Source of the DNA: Bog-756 sp963704585
GTDB lineage: Bacteria > Actinomycetota > Acidimicrobiia > Acidimicrobiales > RAAP-2
Reading direction: 5' to 3'
DNA: 64,000 bases
NCBI GenBank assembly: GCA_963704585.1
Contig: OY969919.1
Span: forward strand, 1,426,001 to 1,490,000
Of the stretch, positions 44,345 through 53,749 are shown piece after piece. The position numbers and the translations under genes were made by a program. The notes under the pieces are model-generated. The model did not search any database. It saw nothing but the letters and a program-made list of their open reading frames with translations, and was not told the origin of the DNA. The stretch's first letter is position 1, and every line of letters starts with the position of its first letter.

Positions 44345-45484
44345 GTGCCCCCCGAAAAGCCGCACTGGGCCGAGCTCTACACCGAGGTCGTGACCTCCGG
44401 ACTCTGCACGGGGTGTGCCGCGTGCATCGTGGCCTGCCCGTACGACGTCCTCTCCTACGACGACACCGGTGGGCGGTACAAGCCGTTCCACATCGACGCG
44501 GAGGGCGGCGCCGAGAGCTGCACCCACGGGGTCAAGGGATGCACGATGTGCACGCGGGCCTGTCCGCGCTTCCGCCTCTGGGAGCCCGAGATCGAGCAGC
44601 ACCTCTTCGGCCGCGAGCGGACCACCGAGGAGGTGGCGGGCATCTCGTCGGACGTGCTCCTCGTCCGGGCGACCGATCCCGAGGTCCACACGGCCGGCCA
44701 GGACGGCGGCCTGGTGAGCGCGCTGCTCATCTGGGCGCTCGAGAACGACGTGGTCGACGCAGCGCTCGTCTCGAACCTCGAGGGCGACGGCTCGACCTGG
44801 AAAGCGGTCCCCGGGGTGGCCACCACCCGGGCGGAGGTGCTCGCCGCGGCCGGATCCCGCTACACCTACTCGGCCAACCCCCTTGCCTACCCCCTCGCGA
44901 TCGAGGCCGGTGCGGAGCGGATCGCCCTGGTGGGCATGGGTTGCCAGGCCTCGGCACCCCCGGTCATGGCCGCCCGCAAGGCCGGGAAGGTCGCCCGCCG
45001 CCTCTCGCTGACCATCGGGCTGCTCTGCTCGAAGACCTTCGACGACGCGATCTTCCCCGAGCTCTTCGAGGCGAAGTACGGGATCGCCCGGGCGGACATC
45101 GAGAAGATGAACATCAAGGGCGTCTTCCAGGTCTGGACGAAGGACGGCGGTTTCCACGAGATCCCCCTCAAGGAGGCCCATGCCTGGACGCGTGAGGGCT
45201 GCACCTCGTGCCCGGACTTCGCGGCCGAGCACGCGGACATCTCGACCGGCGGCATCGGGGCGTTCCACGACTGGACGCTGACCGTCGTGCGTACCGACAA
45301 GGGCCGTGAGCTCCTCGACGCGATGATCGCCGACGGCGCGGTCGAGACCCGTCCGGCCGACGACGACCCGGGGGCGGTCGCCCTCATGCACCGGCTGTCC
45401 CGGGTGAGCCGGCGCCGCTGGCCCGAGACCGCGGTGCCCATGCCGCGGCGGCTGCCCGCGAAGGCCGGAACGACACCCGCGTAA
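44345..45484 (+). CDS. FrhB/FpoF-family F420 dehydrogenase beta subunit-like
   Basis: A 379-residue iron-sulfur flavoprotein. Two Cys clusters at the N-terminus (CTGCAACIVACPYDVL near residue 21 and KGCTMCTRACPRF near 64) give ferredoxin-type 4Fe-4S sites; the FrhB domain follows with GQDGGLVSALLIWALE, VGMGCQASAPPVM, TIGLLCSKTFDDA, MNIKGVFQVW, EGCTSCPDFAAEHADISTGG. Such proteins oxidise or reduce coenzyme F420 with FAD and FeS centres. Cytosolic. With the Ddn-like gene at 21816 it supports an F420 economy. Partner subunits are not adjacent. Confidence 0.88.
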   Translation: MPPEKPHWAELYTEVVTSGLCTGCAACIVACPYDVLSYDDTGGRYKPFHIDAEGGAESCTHGVKGCTMCTRACPRFRLWEPEIEQHLFGRERTTEEVAGISSDVLLVRATDPEVHTAGQDGGLVSALLIWALENDVVDAALVSNLEGDGSTWKAVPGVATTRAEVLAAAGSRYTYSANPLAYPLAIEAGAERIALVGMGCQASAPPVMAARKAGKVARRLSLTIGLLCSKTFDDAIFPELFEAKYGIARADIEKMNIKGVFQVWTKDGGFHEIPLKEAHAWTREGCTSCPDFAAEHADISTGGIGAFHDWTLTVVRTDKGRELLDAMIADGAVETRPADDDPGAVALMHRLSRVSRRRWPETAVPMPRRLPAKAGTTPA

Positions 45485-45684
45485 GAAACACCGAAATTTC
45501 ATCAGGTTCTCGCCGGTGCTGCCGATACTGACAGCAATGCTGCACCTACACTGAACCGGACCTGCACCTGCCCTCCGGTCCGGGACACTCCGGTGTCCGC
45601 ACTGGCGACGCAGTTGCACCCATCCGGTGGCGGCGCAGTCAGTCCAGGGGGGCTGGCGCACAGATCTTCCCTGGAGGACCCCGC

Positions 45685-48294
45685 GTGTTTGCCGCCTTGG
45701 GCCGTTTCGCCGTTCGGTACCGATGGTTGATCATCGCGGCCTGGATCGTGATCACGGCGGTCCTCACCGTCGCCCTCCCCCCGCTCTCGAGCGTGGAGAA
45801 GTCGAGCAACTCGGACTTCCTCCCGGCCAGCGCGCCGAGCGTGCAGGCCGCAGCGCTGGCCGCGCCGTTCACGTCGACGAGCCACTCGCAGGACACCTTC
45901 GTGGCCGCCACCACCGACGGGCAGCGGCTCGGGCCGGCCGACACGTCGGCCATCGCACGGGCCGAGGCCGCGATGCGCCGGGTCCCCGAGGTCAAGGCCG
46001 TCGTCGACCAGGGAGCATCGACGAACGGCCGAGCCAGGATCGCGCTCGTCGAGCTCGCGCTCCCCATGCACTCCTCGTCGAAGCTCGCGACGCACACCGT
46101 CGACGGGCTGCGGGCCGCCTTCGCACGCGCCGGCGCGCCACACGGGCTCGCCATGCACCTGACCGGCTCGGTGGCCAACTCGGTCGACCAGCAGAACCAG
46201 GCCAACCACACCCAGACGCTGACCGAGATCCTCTCGGTCGTCTTCATCGTCCTGCTACTCCTCCTCACCTTCCGCGCCGTGCTCGCCCCGATCGTGGCCC
46301 TGCTCCCCTCGGTGGTTGCGATGATCGCCGCGGGACCGGTCATCGCCGAGTCGACCCACCTCGGCGTCCAGGTGTCGGACCTCACCCCGATCCTGCTCAC
46401 CGTGGTGCTGCTCGGCGCGGGGACCGACTACGGCCTCTTCCTCATCTTCCGGATGCGCGAGGAGCTCCGGCGCGGCCTCGACGTGGACGGCGCGGTCGCC
46501 GTCTCGGTCTGCAAGGTCGGCGAGTCGATCACCTTTTCGGGCCTCACGGTGATCGGTGCGCTCGCGACCGTGGTGGTCGCGAGCTTCGGCCTGTACACCG
46601 GCCTCGGGCCGGCACTCGCCATCGGGATCGCCGTGGCCCTCATCGCAAACCTCACCCTGCTGCCCGCGCTCCTCGCCGTGCTCGGGCGAAGCGTCTTCTG
46701 GCCCCGCATCCCGGAGGTCGGGCGCTCCCGGCGCGGCTGGTGGAGCCGGATCGCGTCCAAGGTCGTGGGTCGCCCCGTCGTGACCCTCACCATCGGGCTC
46801 GTCATCTTCGGGGGGCTCGCGGCCTCGATGCTCGCCTACGCGCCCGGCGGCTTCGGCGACCAGGGCGCGCCCGCCTCCTCGGACTCCGGCCGGGGCATGG
46901 CGCTCCTCGCCGCAGACTTCCCCGCGACCCAGCAGAACCCGACCGCGGTCCTCTTCCGGCTGCCGCGGCCGGTGTGGACCGACCCCTCGGTCCTCACGAC
47001 CGCGCAGCAGGGACTCCAGCGCTCGGGCGCGTTCGGGCGGGTGGTCGGTCCGCTCGACCCGAACGGGACGGCGGTGGCGCCGGCCGAACTGGCGGCGGCC
47101 CACGCCGCGCTCGCCGGTGACGGCCCGGCCGCCAACCTCCCGCTCACTCCGCCCGCGGGCGTCGCGGTCCCGCCTGCCGCGTACGCCGCCTACCGAGCGT
47201 CGGCCGGCTTCGTGAGTCCTGACGGGCGCACCGTGCAGTTCCTCACCACCCTGTCCGCGGGCGGACCGATGAGCTCGGCGGCCGCGTCGGCCATTCCGCA
47301 GATCCGATCGACCGTGTCCGCGGTGGGTGCGACCGTCGGGGCGACCTCGACCGGCGTCAACGGCTATGCGGCGTCGGCCTCCGACGTCGGCGGGATCTCC
47401 GGGCACGACCTCGTGAAGATCATCCCGATCGTGATGCTCGTCCTCGGGCTGCTGCTCGCAATCGTGCTGCGCAGTCTCATCGCTCCCCTGTACCTGGTTG
47501 CGAGCGTCGCCCTCTCCTACCTCGCGTCGCTCGGGCTCGCCGTGCTCGTCTTCGTGATCATCGGCGGCCAGGACGGGATCAACTTCGTGCTCCCGTTCTT
47601 CATGTTCGTGTTCATCATGGCGCTCGGCCAGGACTACAACATCCTGGTCATGACCAGGATCCGCGAGGAGGCGCACCACACGCCGATCCGGGTCGCGGTG
47701 CGCCACGCGGTCGAGGCGACCGGCACGACGGTGACCTCGGCCGGTCTCATCCTCGCCGGCACGTTCGGCGTCCTCACTGCCACCGGCAACACGCAGGTGA
47801 AGGAGATCGGTCTCGGCCTCGCCGCCGGCATCCTGCTCGACACCTTCTTCGTCCGGACACTGCTCGTGCCTTCGGTCGTGGTCCTGCTCGGCCGGTGGAA
47901 CTGGTGGCCGTCACACCTCTCGCACGAGGACCACAGCCACGACCCCGAGCTTCCCGATTGGGACGCGCCGGTCCTCACGCCACTTGTCGCCGCAACGGCC
48001 ACGAACGGCACGGTGCCGGAGCGCACCACGATCGGCACGGTGCCGGAGCACGTGCCTGGCGCCGACGGTGTCGGGGGTGTCCGGAAAGCGAACGGTGCGG
48101 CGCACCCGCGGCACCTGCACGGCACCGCCGGGACGATCGGGCCCGAAGGAGGTCGGAGTACGGTGAACGGGCATGCCAACCCGACGGAGCAGGCCGAGCC
48201 GGCCCACCCTGATCCTGCTCGTCCGACACGGTCGGACCCCCACCACCGGCAAGGTCCTTCCCGGTCGCGCGCCGGGGCTGCACCTCTCGGCTGA
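45685..48294 (+). CDS. MMPL-family RND transporter
   Basis: An 869-residue inner-membrane exporter with about twelve hydrophobic segments in two halves. The first segment is in RYRWLIIAAWIVITAVLTVA; paired periplasmic domains follow; GTDYGLFLIFRMREE and GQDYNILVMTRIREE are the two TM4/TM10 proton-relay motifs with Asp-Tyr. The start GTG 45685 has GGAGG 8 nt upstream. The last 110 residues (Pro, Gly, His and Thr-rich, containing repeats of GTVPE) are low-complexity, and the frame overlaps the next gene by 122 bp, so the true end may differ. It probably exports lipids. Confidence 0.9.
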   Translation: MFAALGRFAVRYRWLIIAAWIVITAVLTVALPPLSSVEKSSNSDFLPASAPSVQAAALAAPFTSTSHSQDTFVAATTDGQRLGPADTSAIARAEAAMRRVPEVKAVVDQGASTNGRARIALVELALPMHSSSKLATHTVDGLRAAFARAGAPHGLAMHLTGSVANSVDQQNQANHTQTLTEILSVVFIVLLLLLTFRAVLAPIVALLPSVVAMIAAGPVIAESTHLGVQVSDLTPILLTVVLLGAGTDYGLFLIFRMREELRRGLDVDGAVAVSVCKVGESITFSGLTVIGALATVVVASFGLYTGLGPALAIGIAVALIANLTLLPALLAVLGRSVFWPRIPEVGRSRRGWWSRIASKVVGRPVVTLTIGLVIFGGLAASMLAYAPGGFGDQGAPASSDSGRGMALLAADFPATQQNPTAVLFRLPRPVWTDPSVLTTAQQGLQRSGAFGRVVGPLDPNGTAVAPAELAAAHAALAGDGPAANLPLTPPAGVAVPPAAYAAYRASAGFVSPDGRTVQFLTTLSAGGPMSSAAASAIPQIRSTVSAVGATVGATSTGVNGYAASASDVGGISGHDLVKIIPIVMLVLGLLLAIVLRSLIAPLYLVASVALSYLASLGLAVLVFVIIGGQDGINFVLPFFMFVFIMALGQDYNILVMTRIREEAHHTPIRVAVRHAVEATGTTVTSAGLILAGTFGVLTATGNTQVKEIGLGLAAGILLDTFFVRTLLVPSVVVLLGRWNWWPSHLSHEDHSHDPELPDWDAPVLTPLVAATATNGTVPERTTIGTVPEHVPGADGVGGVRKANGAAHPRHLHGTAGTIGPEGGRSTVNGHANPTEQAEPAHPDPARPTRSDPHHRQGPSRSRAGAAPLG

Positions 48295-48826
48295 CGGGAT
48301 CGCGCAGGCCGAGGCCGTCGCCGAGCGCATCGGCGCCCTCGACGGGAACGCCCCGGTGGCCATCTACGCCTCACCGCTCGAACGCACCACCGAGACGGCA
48401 CGGCCCATCGCGCGCCGCCTCGGCCTCCGGGTCCGCTCCGAACGCGGACTGCTCGAGTGCGACTTCGGCGAGTGGACGGGTGCCCGCCTCTCGAACCTCC
48501 GCAAGAAGCCCGAGTGGGCGCAGGTCCAGCGCGCCCCGAGCGCCTTCCGCTTCCCGGGCGGCGAGTCCTTCCTCGAGATGCAGGCCCGGGTGGCCTCGAC
48601 GATCGGCCGCCTCGCCCGACGCCACCCCGGCGAGACGATCGTCGCGGTCTCGCACGCCGACCCGATCAAGGCCGCGGTCGCGACGGCCGCGGGCACCCCG
48701 CTCGACCTCTTCCAGCGGCTGACCGTGTCGCCCTGCTCGGTGTCGGTCCTCGCCTCGTCCGACGCGGGCTCGCACGTGCTCTCGGTGAACTCGACTGCCT
48801 CGCTCGCCGAGCTGGCGATCCAGTGA
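48173..48826 (+). CDS. histidine phosphatase family protein (MSMEG_4193-type)
   Basis: A 217-residue phosphoglycerate-mutase-like phosphatase. The catalytic His is in LILLVRHGRTPT (near residue 18), with ASPLERTTETARPIA, LLECDFGEWTG, FRFPGGESFLEM and the second His in VAVSHADPIKAAVA. The family is an actinobacterial orthologue group (MSMEG_4193, Rv2135c). It leads the DUF3090 and SCO1664 genes, a triad conserved in Actinobacteria near mycothiol genes. The start overlaps the end of the MMPL frame. Confidence 0.88.
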   Translation: MPTRRSRPSRPTLILLVRHGRTPTTGKVLPGRAPGLHLSADGIAQAEAVAERIGALDGNAPVAIYASPLERTTETARPIARRLGLRVRSERGLLECDFGEWTGARLSNLRKKPEWAQVQRAPSAFRFPGGESFLEMQARVASTIGRLARRHPGETIVAVSHADPIKAAVATAAGTPLDLFQRLTVSPCSVSVLASSDAGSHVLSVNSTASLAELAIQ

Positions 48827-49317
48827 GCGACGGGTACGACCTCAGCGCGGACCGGCTGACGGTCGGGGCGGTCGGGCCGGTCGGCCAGCGGCTCTTCCTG
48901 CTGCAGTGCCGGGAGGGCGAGGTCCTGCTCACCCTCAAGCTCGAGAAGCAGCAGGTCGCGGTCGTCGCCGACTACCTCGCGCGCATCGTGCGCGACCAGG
49001 AGCGACCGGGCCACCTCCCCGAGGAGCTCCCCATCGAGGAGCCCGCCGAGCCCGCGTGGGTGGTCGGCACGATCGGCGTCTCCTACGACGAGGCGGACGA
49101 CCGGATCGTGATGGTCATCGAGGAGCTCGTGGCCGAGGAGGAGACCGGCGCGATCGCGCGGCTCTCCATCACCCGCGAGCAGGCGGCGGGGTTCGCGGTC
49201 CAGGCCACCAAGCTCGTCGAGGCGGGCCGTCCACCCTGCCCGCTCTGCGGCTCGCCGCTCGACCCCTCCGGACACGAGTGTCCCCGAACCAACGGCCACC
49301 GGCCACCGGCCACCTGA
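48823..49317 (+). CDS. DUF3090 family protein
   Basis: A 164-residue protein with the conserved GPVGQRLFLLQCREG, TLKLEKQQVAVVADYL, WVVGTIGVSYDEADDRIV and a C-terminal zinc-ribbon-like CPLCGSPLDPSGHECPR. Function unknown. Its GTG overlaps the phosphatase stop (GTGA) and its end overlaps the next start by 40 bp, as in the conserved triad. Confidence 0.88.
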   Translation: MSDGYDLSADRLTVGAVGPVGQRLFLLQCREGEVLLTLKLEKQQVAVVADYLARIVRDQERPGHLPEELPIEEPAEPAWVVGTIGVSYDEADDRIVMVIEELVAEEETGAIARLSITREQAAGFAVQATKLVEAGRPPCPLCGSPLDPSGHECPRTNGHRPPAT

Positions 49318-50049
49318 TCGGCTGGCGGCCCGACGAGGGGCCCGCGCTCGAGGAGGCGCTCGAGCAGCTCGAGCGCTGCGCGTTCGAGGTCGAGGGCCGG
49401 CTCCCGTGGAGCTCGAACCTCACCTTCCTGGTCCGTCTCGAAGGGGGCGGAGGCGCGCCGCTCTTCGCGGTCTACAAGCCCGGCGGTGGCGAGCGGTCGC
49501 TCTGGGACTTCCCCGACGGCCTCTACCGGCGCGAGATCGCGGCGTACGTGCTGTCGGAGGCGCTCGGCTGGGGGCTCGTTCCACCGACGGTCGAGCGCAC
49601 CGACGGACGTTTCGGTCCGGGCTCGCTCCAGCTCTTCGTCGAGGCCGACTACGAGCAGCACTACTTCACTCTGGTGGAGGAGGCCGACGACACGACCGGG
49701 CTCGAAACAGTCTGCGCGTTCGACGTCGTCGCGAACAATGCCGACCGCAAGTCCGGCCACGTGCTCCTCGCTCCAGACGGTCGGCTCTGGGCGATCGACC
49801 ACGGGCTCTGCTTCCACGTCCAGCACAAGCTGCGCACGGTCATCTGGGAGTTCGCCGGCGAGCCGGTGCCGCCCGGGGTCGCCGCGGACCTCGCCCGGCT
49901 CGGCGACGATCTGCCCGAGGGACTCGACCGGCTGCTCACCGACGAGGAGCGTCGCGCGACTCGTCGAGCGGGTGCGAGCGCTGCTCGACGCCGGGGTCCT
50001 CCCCGACCCCGGCAACAGCCACCACCCCTATCCCTGGCCACTCGTCTGA
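49278..50049 (+). CDS. SCO1664 family protein, HipA-kinase-like (frameshifted)
   Basis: About 256 residues once repaired. Visible: EGRLPWSSNLTFLVRLEGG, LFAVYKPGGGERSLWDFPDG, YRREIAAYVLSEALGWG, VCAFDVVANNADRKSGHVLL and WAIDHGLCFHVQHKLRT, a phosphatidylinositol-3/4-kinase-like fold with catalytic NN-DRK and DHG motifs. After LTDEERRA the frame shifts; the next frame reads LVERVRALLDAGVLPDPG and ends HHPYPWPLV. Removing one A near 49959 joins them. The span is 772 nt, one over a multiple of three. Third gene of the conserved triad. Confidence 0.82.
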
Positions 50050-50050
50050 C

Positions 50051-50111
50051 CGGCGGTCGGCGGTCGGCGGACCGCGGTCGGCGGTCGGCGGTCGGCGGTC
50101 GGCGGTCGGCG
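50051..50111. repeat. 7-bp GGCGGTC tandem repeat
   Basis: About eight copies of GGCGGTC or its variants run between the SCO1664 gene and the SGNH gene. Non-coding; possibly a replication-slippage tract. Confidence 0.75.
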
Positions 50112-50163
50112 AAAGTCGCAGCGCGGGCGATGGACCTGGCCCGATCCGACAGGGAGCCCGGCC

Positions 50164-51192
50164 TCAGTGCGGCAGGTCGATGTGGAGCGTCGTGCGCATC
50201 GTGCCGAGCACGGCCTGCGAGAGCAGCTCCCCGCCGCCCGGCGCGAGGTGGATGCCGTCGGGCGTCCGCACGTCGACCTCGGCGCCCGCCGCGTCGGCGC
50301 GGTACGCGGTGAAGTTGCCCTGCGCGTCACCGAGCACTTCCGTCGAGGAGAGAAAGGTCGCGCCGTGCCTCCGTTCCGCCACCGCGGTCTGCACGGCGGC
50401 GTTGACCACCTGGATCTCGCCGTTGAGCTGCGCGCCGGCCATCGGCGGGAGACCGACCCACAGGACGTTGGCGCCCGCCGCGTTGGCCTCGTCGATGAAC
50501 GCACTGACCCGGTGGCTGTACATGGCGCTCCAGGCCGGCGTGCCGTACGACGTGGTGATCCCGCCGTCGACGAGGTCCTGGGGGTCGTTGGCGCCCATCA
50601 TCACGATCACGAGCTGTGGCCGGAGGTTCGCGAGGTCGACCCCGAGCTCGGCCGGCCAGTCGAAGTAGTCCGGGCGTGAGAGGCCGGTGTCGATGCGCGC
50701 GTCGAGGGTCGGGTTCACCGCGCCGGTTGCGGCGAGGTCGTTGACGAGGGGTTGGCCGAGATCGATCCCGATCGAGTCGCCGAGGACGAGCACGCGCAGG
50801 GGGTTCGCCTCGGTCGGATGGGGGTCGAGCGGCGGCAGGGTCGTGGTCGTCGTGGTGGGTTGCGTGTCGACGTCTGCGCGCCGAGCGCCCGGGTGCTTCG
50901 ACGGAGGTGCTGCGACTCTCGCGGCGAGCGCGGGTCCGCCACCCGGGGTGCGCCCGAGCGCCGCGTCGGTCCAACCGACCACGTTGGAGAGGCCGAGGGT
51001 TCGGCTCACGGCGGCGACGGGGCCGGTGACGTCCATCGAGACGGTGCGCCGCACGCCGACCGGCCCGATCTCGGCGGCGTGCTGGAGGCTCGGTGCGTCG
51101 AGGAGGAACCAGAGCGCGAAGCAGACGGCACCGACGACGAGCATCCGGGTCCAGCTCCCCCCCGGGAGGTGCTGTGGTCCACGCGGCGTCAT
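50164..51192 (-). CDS. DUF459-type SGNH/GDSL hydrolase
   Basis: A 342-residue membrane-anchored SGNH esterase. An N-terminal hydrophobic segment (MLVVGAVCFALWFLL) is followed by a Thr/Pro-rich linker and the hydrolase domain: block I VLVLGDSIGIDLG, block III VIVMMGANDPQDLV and block V PDGIHLAPGGG with catalytic Asp-His. The MBOAT gene just upstream makes a cell-envelope polysaccharide O-acetylation module, as with PatA/PatB or AlgI/AlgJ, where the SGNH partner transfers the acetyl group outside the membrane. Confidence 0.88.
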   Translation of the reverse strand: MTPRGPQHLPGGSWTRMLVVGAVCFALWFLLDAPSLQHAAEIGPVGVRRTVSMDVTGPVAAVSRTLGLSNVVGWTDAALGRTPGGGPALAARVAAPPSKHPGARRADVDTQPTTTTTTLPPLDPHPTEANPLRVLVLGDSIGIDLGQPLVNDLAATGAVNPTLDARIDTGLSRPDYFDWPAELGVDLANLRPQLVIVMMGANDPQDLVDGGITTSYGTPAWSAMYSHRVSAFIDEANAAGANVLWVGLPPMAGAQLNGEIQVVNAAVQTAVAERRHGATFLSSTEVLGDAQGNFTAYRADAAGAEVDVRTPDGIHLAPGGGELLSQAVLGTMRTTLHIDLPH

Positions 51193-51194
51193 CG

Positions 51195-52616
51195 TCAGAA
51201 CCGGTAGTAGATGAACGGCGCCACCCCGGCCGGACCGAAGGTGGTGATGGCGAGGAGGACGAGCCCGAGGATGCCGCCCTGGACGACGGGCCGCCGGGCG
51301 GCGAATCCGGCCTGCACCCGCGCGAACCAGTCCTCGGGGACGTACTGGACGCCGATCCCGACCGCGATCGCGGCGACCGCGAGGGGCGTCACGAGCGGTG
51401 CCGTCCCCCAGCCGACGACGAGGCGGGTCAGCATCGCCCAGGCGTTCGCGAGGCTGTCCGCGCGGAAGAGCAGCCAGCCGAAGCAGACCAGCTGGAACGT
51501 CGCGAGGCGTGCGAGCGCGAGGCGGTTCGGCGTCGCGGGCTCGAGCGGCAGTCCGCGCGCCGCCCGCACGAGCCGCCGTCGCCGCCCGATGACCTGGCCG
51601 ATCCCGTGGTACAGACCCCACGCCACGAACGTCCAGGCCGCACCGTGCCAGAGCCCGCCGAGCACCATCGTGAGCATGATGTTCGCCGAGATGCGCGCCT
51701 CGCTCCCGTGGTTGCCGCCGAGCGGGATGTAGAGGTAGTCGCGCAGCCAGAACGAAAGGGTGATGTGCCACCGGCGCCAGAAGTCCTGGAGCGAGATGGC
51801 CGTGTAGGGACGCCGGAAGTTCTCGGGAAAGCGGAAGCCGAGCAGGAGGGCGAGCCCGATCGCGATGTCGGTGTACCCACTGAAGTCGGCGTAGATCTGG
51901 ACCGCGTAGCCCCAGACCGCGAAGAGCACCTCGGGGGCAGAGTGCTGCCGGGGGTCGGCGAAGACGGGGTCGACCACCGAGGTCGCGAGATACGACGAGA
52001 GGACGACCTTCTTCGCGAGGCCGGCTGCGATGAGCCAGCACGCCTCCACGTAGCGGACGTCGTTCGGATCGCGCTGGCGACGGATCTGCGGCAGCAGCTC
52101 GGTGCCGCGGACGATCGGACCGGCGATGAGGTGGGGGAAGAACGCGAGGTAGACGACGACGTCGATCCCCCGCGCCGGACGCAGCACGCCTCGGTGGATG
52201 TCGACCACGTAGCTGATCGCCATGAAGGTGAAGAAGGAGATCCCGACCGGCAAGGTGATCGCGACGAGCGGGAACGGCCGCCCGAGGCCGACCGAGTGGG
52301 CCACGTTGTCGACGTTGACCGCGACGAACCCGAAGTACTTGAACCACGCGAGGAGCGCGACCAGGCCGACCAACGTCGCGACCAGCGCGACGGTGTGCCG
52401 CCTTCCCTCGGTCTTCCCGACGAGGCGCCCGCCCACGGTCGCGATCGCGGTGGAGGCGGCGAGCAGGAAGACGAACCGCCAGTCCCACCACGCGTAGAAC
52501 ACGTAGCTCGCGCCCACCATGAACGCCTTCCAGGGACCGGCGTAGGGGTTGAGCAGCCACTGCACCGTGTAGACCACGGCGAAGAAGATCGCGAAGTCGA
52601 TGGTGGGGAAGAGCAC
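51195..52616 (-). CDS. MBOAT-family O-acyltransferase (AlgI-like)
   Basis: A 473-residue multi-pass acyltransferase. It has about ten hydrophobic segments, starting VLFPTIDFAIFFAVVYTVQW. MBOAT landmarks: PVGISFFTFMAISYVVDIHRG, YADFSGYTDIAIGLALLLGF, FWRRWHITLSFWLRDYLYIP and the catalytic His in LGGLWHGAAWTFVAWGLYHG. It would pass acetyl groups across the membrane to the SGNH enzyme encoded 2 bases downstream. The start GTG 52616 places the first helix at residue 1. Confidence 0.93.
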   Translation of the reverse strand: MLFPTIDFAIFFAVVYTVQWLLNPYAGPWKAFMVGASYVFYAWWDWRFVFLLAASTAIATVGGRLVGKTEGRRHTVALVATLVGLVALLAWFKYFGFVAVNVDNVAHSVGLGRPFPLVAITLPVGISFFTFMAISYVVDIHRGVLRPARGIDVVVYLAFFPHLIAGPIVRGTELLPQIRRQRDPNDVRYVEACWLIAAGLAKKVVLSSYLATSVVDPVFADPRQHSAPEVLFAVWGYAVQIYADFSGYTDIAIGLALLLGFRFPENFRRPYTAISLQDFWRRWHITLSFWLRDYLYIPLGGNHGSEARISANIMLTMVLGGLWHGAAWTFVAWGLYHGIGQVIGRRRRLVRAARGLPLEPATPNRLALARLATFQLVCFGWLLFRADSLANAWAMLTRLVVGWGTAPLVTPLAVAAIAVGIGVQYVPEDWFARVQAGFAARRPVVQGGILGLVLLAITTFGPAGVAPFIYYRF

Positions 52617-52753
52617 GGAACCGTCGCTCGGGCCGGATGCACCTGCTGGTCGCCGCACGCGCGCTGCGACGGTCCGGAGACTACCCGGTGGTCAGAACGG
52701 TTCTCGTGATGCAGGGCGCACCGCGGACACCGCGGCGCGGGCCCGCCCGCGGG

Positions 52754-53725
52754 TCAGCTGCGGGCTTTGAGCGCCTCGATGAGGTTCGGGAGCACCTTGT
52801 GCACGTCGCCCACGATGCCGAGGTCGGCGACCGAGAAGATCGGCGCGTCCTGGTCCTTGTTGATCGCGACGATGTTCTTGGAGTTCTTCATGCCGACCAG
52901 GTGCTGTGTCGCCCCGGAGATCCCGCACGCGAGGTAGACGGTCGGCTTCACCGTCTTGCCCGTCTGTCCCACCTGATGCGAGTAGGGCACCCACCCCGCG
53001 TCGACGATCGCGCGGCTCGCGCCGGCCGCGCCCTTGAGCAGCGTGGCGAGCTCCTCGATGAGCGCGTACGCGTCCTTCTCGCCGAGCCCGCGCCCGCCGG
53101 AGACGACCACGGCGGCCTCGTCGAGCTTCGGCCCGGTCCGCTCCTCCACGTGGCGGGCGACGATCCGCGCCGCGTTGGTCGCGCCGGTGTCGGGTGCGGG
53201 CGCCGCGACGACCTGTGCCGCAGCTCCGCCGGACGGTTCGGCGGCGAACGACTTCGCCCGGATCACGTAGATCCCCGGCCCCTCGCCGGTGAAGCGCGCG
53301 GCGAGCACCTGCGAGCCGCCGAAGATCGCGTGCTGCGTGACGAGGCCGCCGTCACCGGCGGTCAGATCGACGACGTTGGTGAGGACCGGCCGGTCGAGCT
53401 TGACCGAGAGCCTTCCAGCGATGTCGCGGCCGTCGTAGGTGGCCGGACAGAGGATCGCGTCGGGGCCGCCGCCGGCCTCCACCGCGGCCGCGATGGCTGC
53501 CGCGACCGGCACGCCGGGGAGCGCGCCCCCGAGGTCGCCGACGTCGTGGACGGTCGTCGCCCCGTACTCACCGAGGGTGCCGGCCACCGAGGCGGTCGCG
53601 TCGCCCCAGGCCACCGCCTCGACCGTGCTGGCGAGCGTGCGCGCCTGGCTCAGGAGCTCGAGTGACGTCGTGATGGGCGCCCCGTCGGCCACCTCGGCCA
53701 GGACCCAGATCTTGTCGAGTGACAT
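52754..53725 (-). CDS. etfA: electron transfer flavoprotein, alpha subunit
   Basis: A 323-residue EtfA. The N-terminal domain (KIWVLAEVADG) pairs with EtfB; the C-terminal FAD domain has VVSGGRGLGEKDAY (near residue 206), GASRAIVDAGWVPY, QVGQTGKTVKPTVYLACGIS, ATQHLVGMKNSKNIVAINKD. It carries electrons from acyl-CoA dehydrogenases to the quinone pool through ETF:QO. It follows etfB after 24 bases, in the usual order. Confidence 0.95.
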   Translation of the reverse strand: MSLDKIWVLAEVADGAPITTSLELLSQARTLASTVEAVAWGDATASVAGTLGEYGATTVHDVGDLGGALPGVPVAAAIAAAVEAGGGPDAILCPATYDGRDIAGRLSVKLDRPVLTNVVDLTAGDGGLVTQHAIFGGSQVLAARFTGEGPGIYVIRAKSFAAEPSGGAAAQVVAAPAPDTGATNAARIVARHVEERTGPKLDEAAVVVSGGRGLGEKDAYALIEELATLLKGAAGASRAIVDAGWVPYSHQVGQTGKTVKPTVYLACGISGATQHLVGMKNSKNIVAINKDQDAPIFSVADLGIVGDVHKVLPNLIEALKARS

Positions 53726-53749
53726 CGTCAGTTGCTCTCCTACCCGGTC

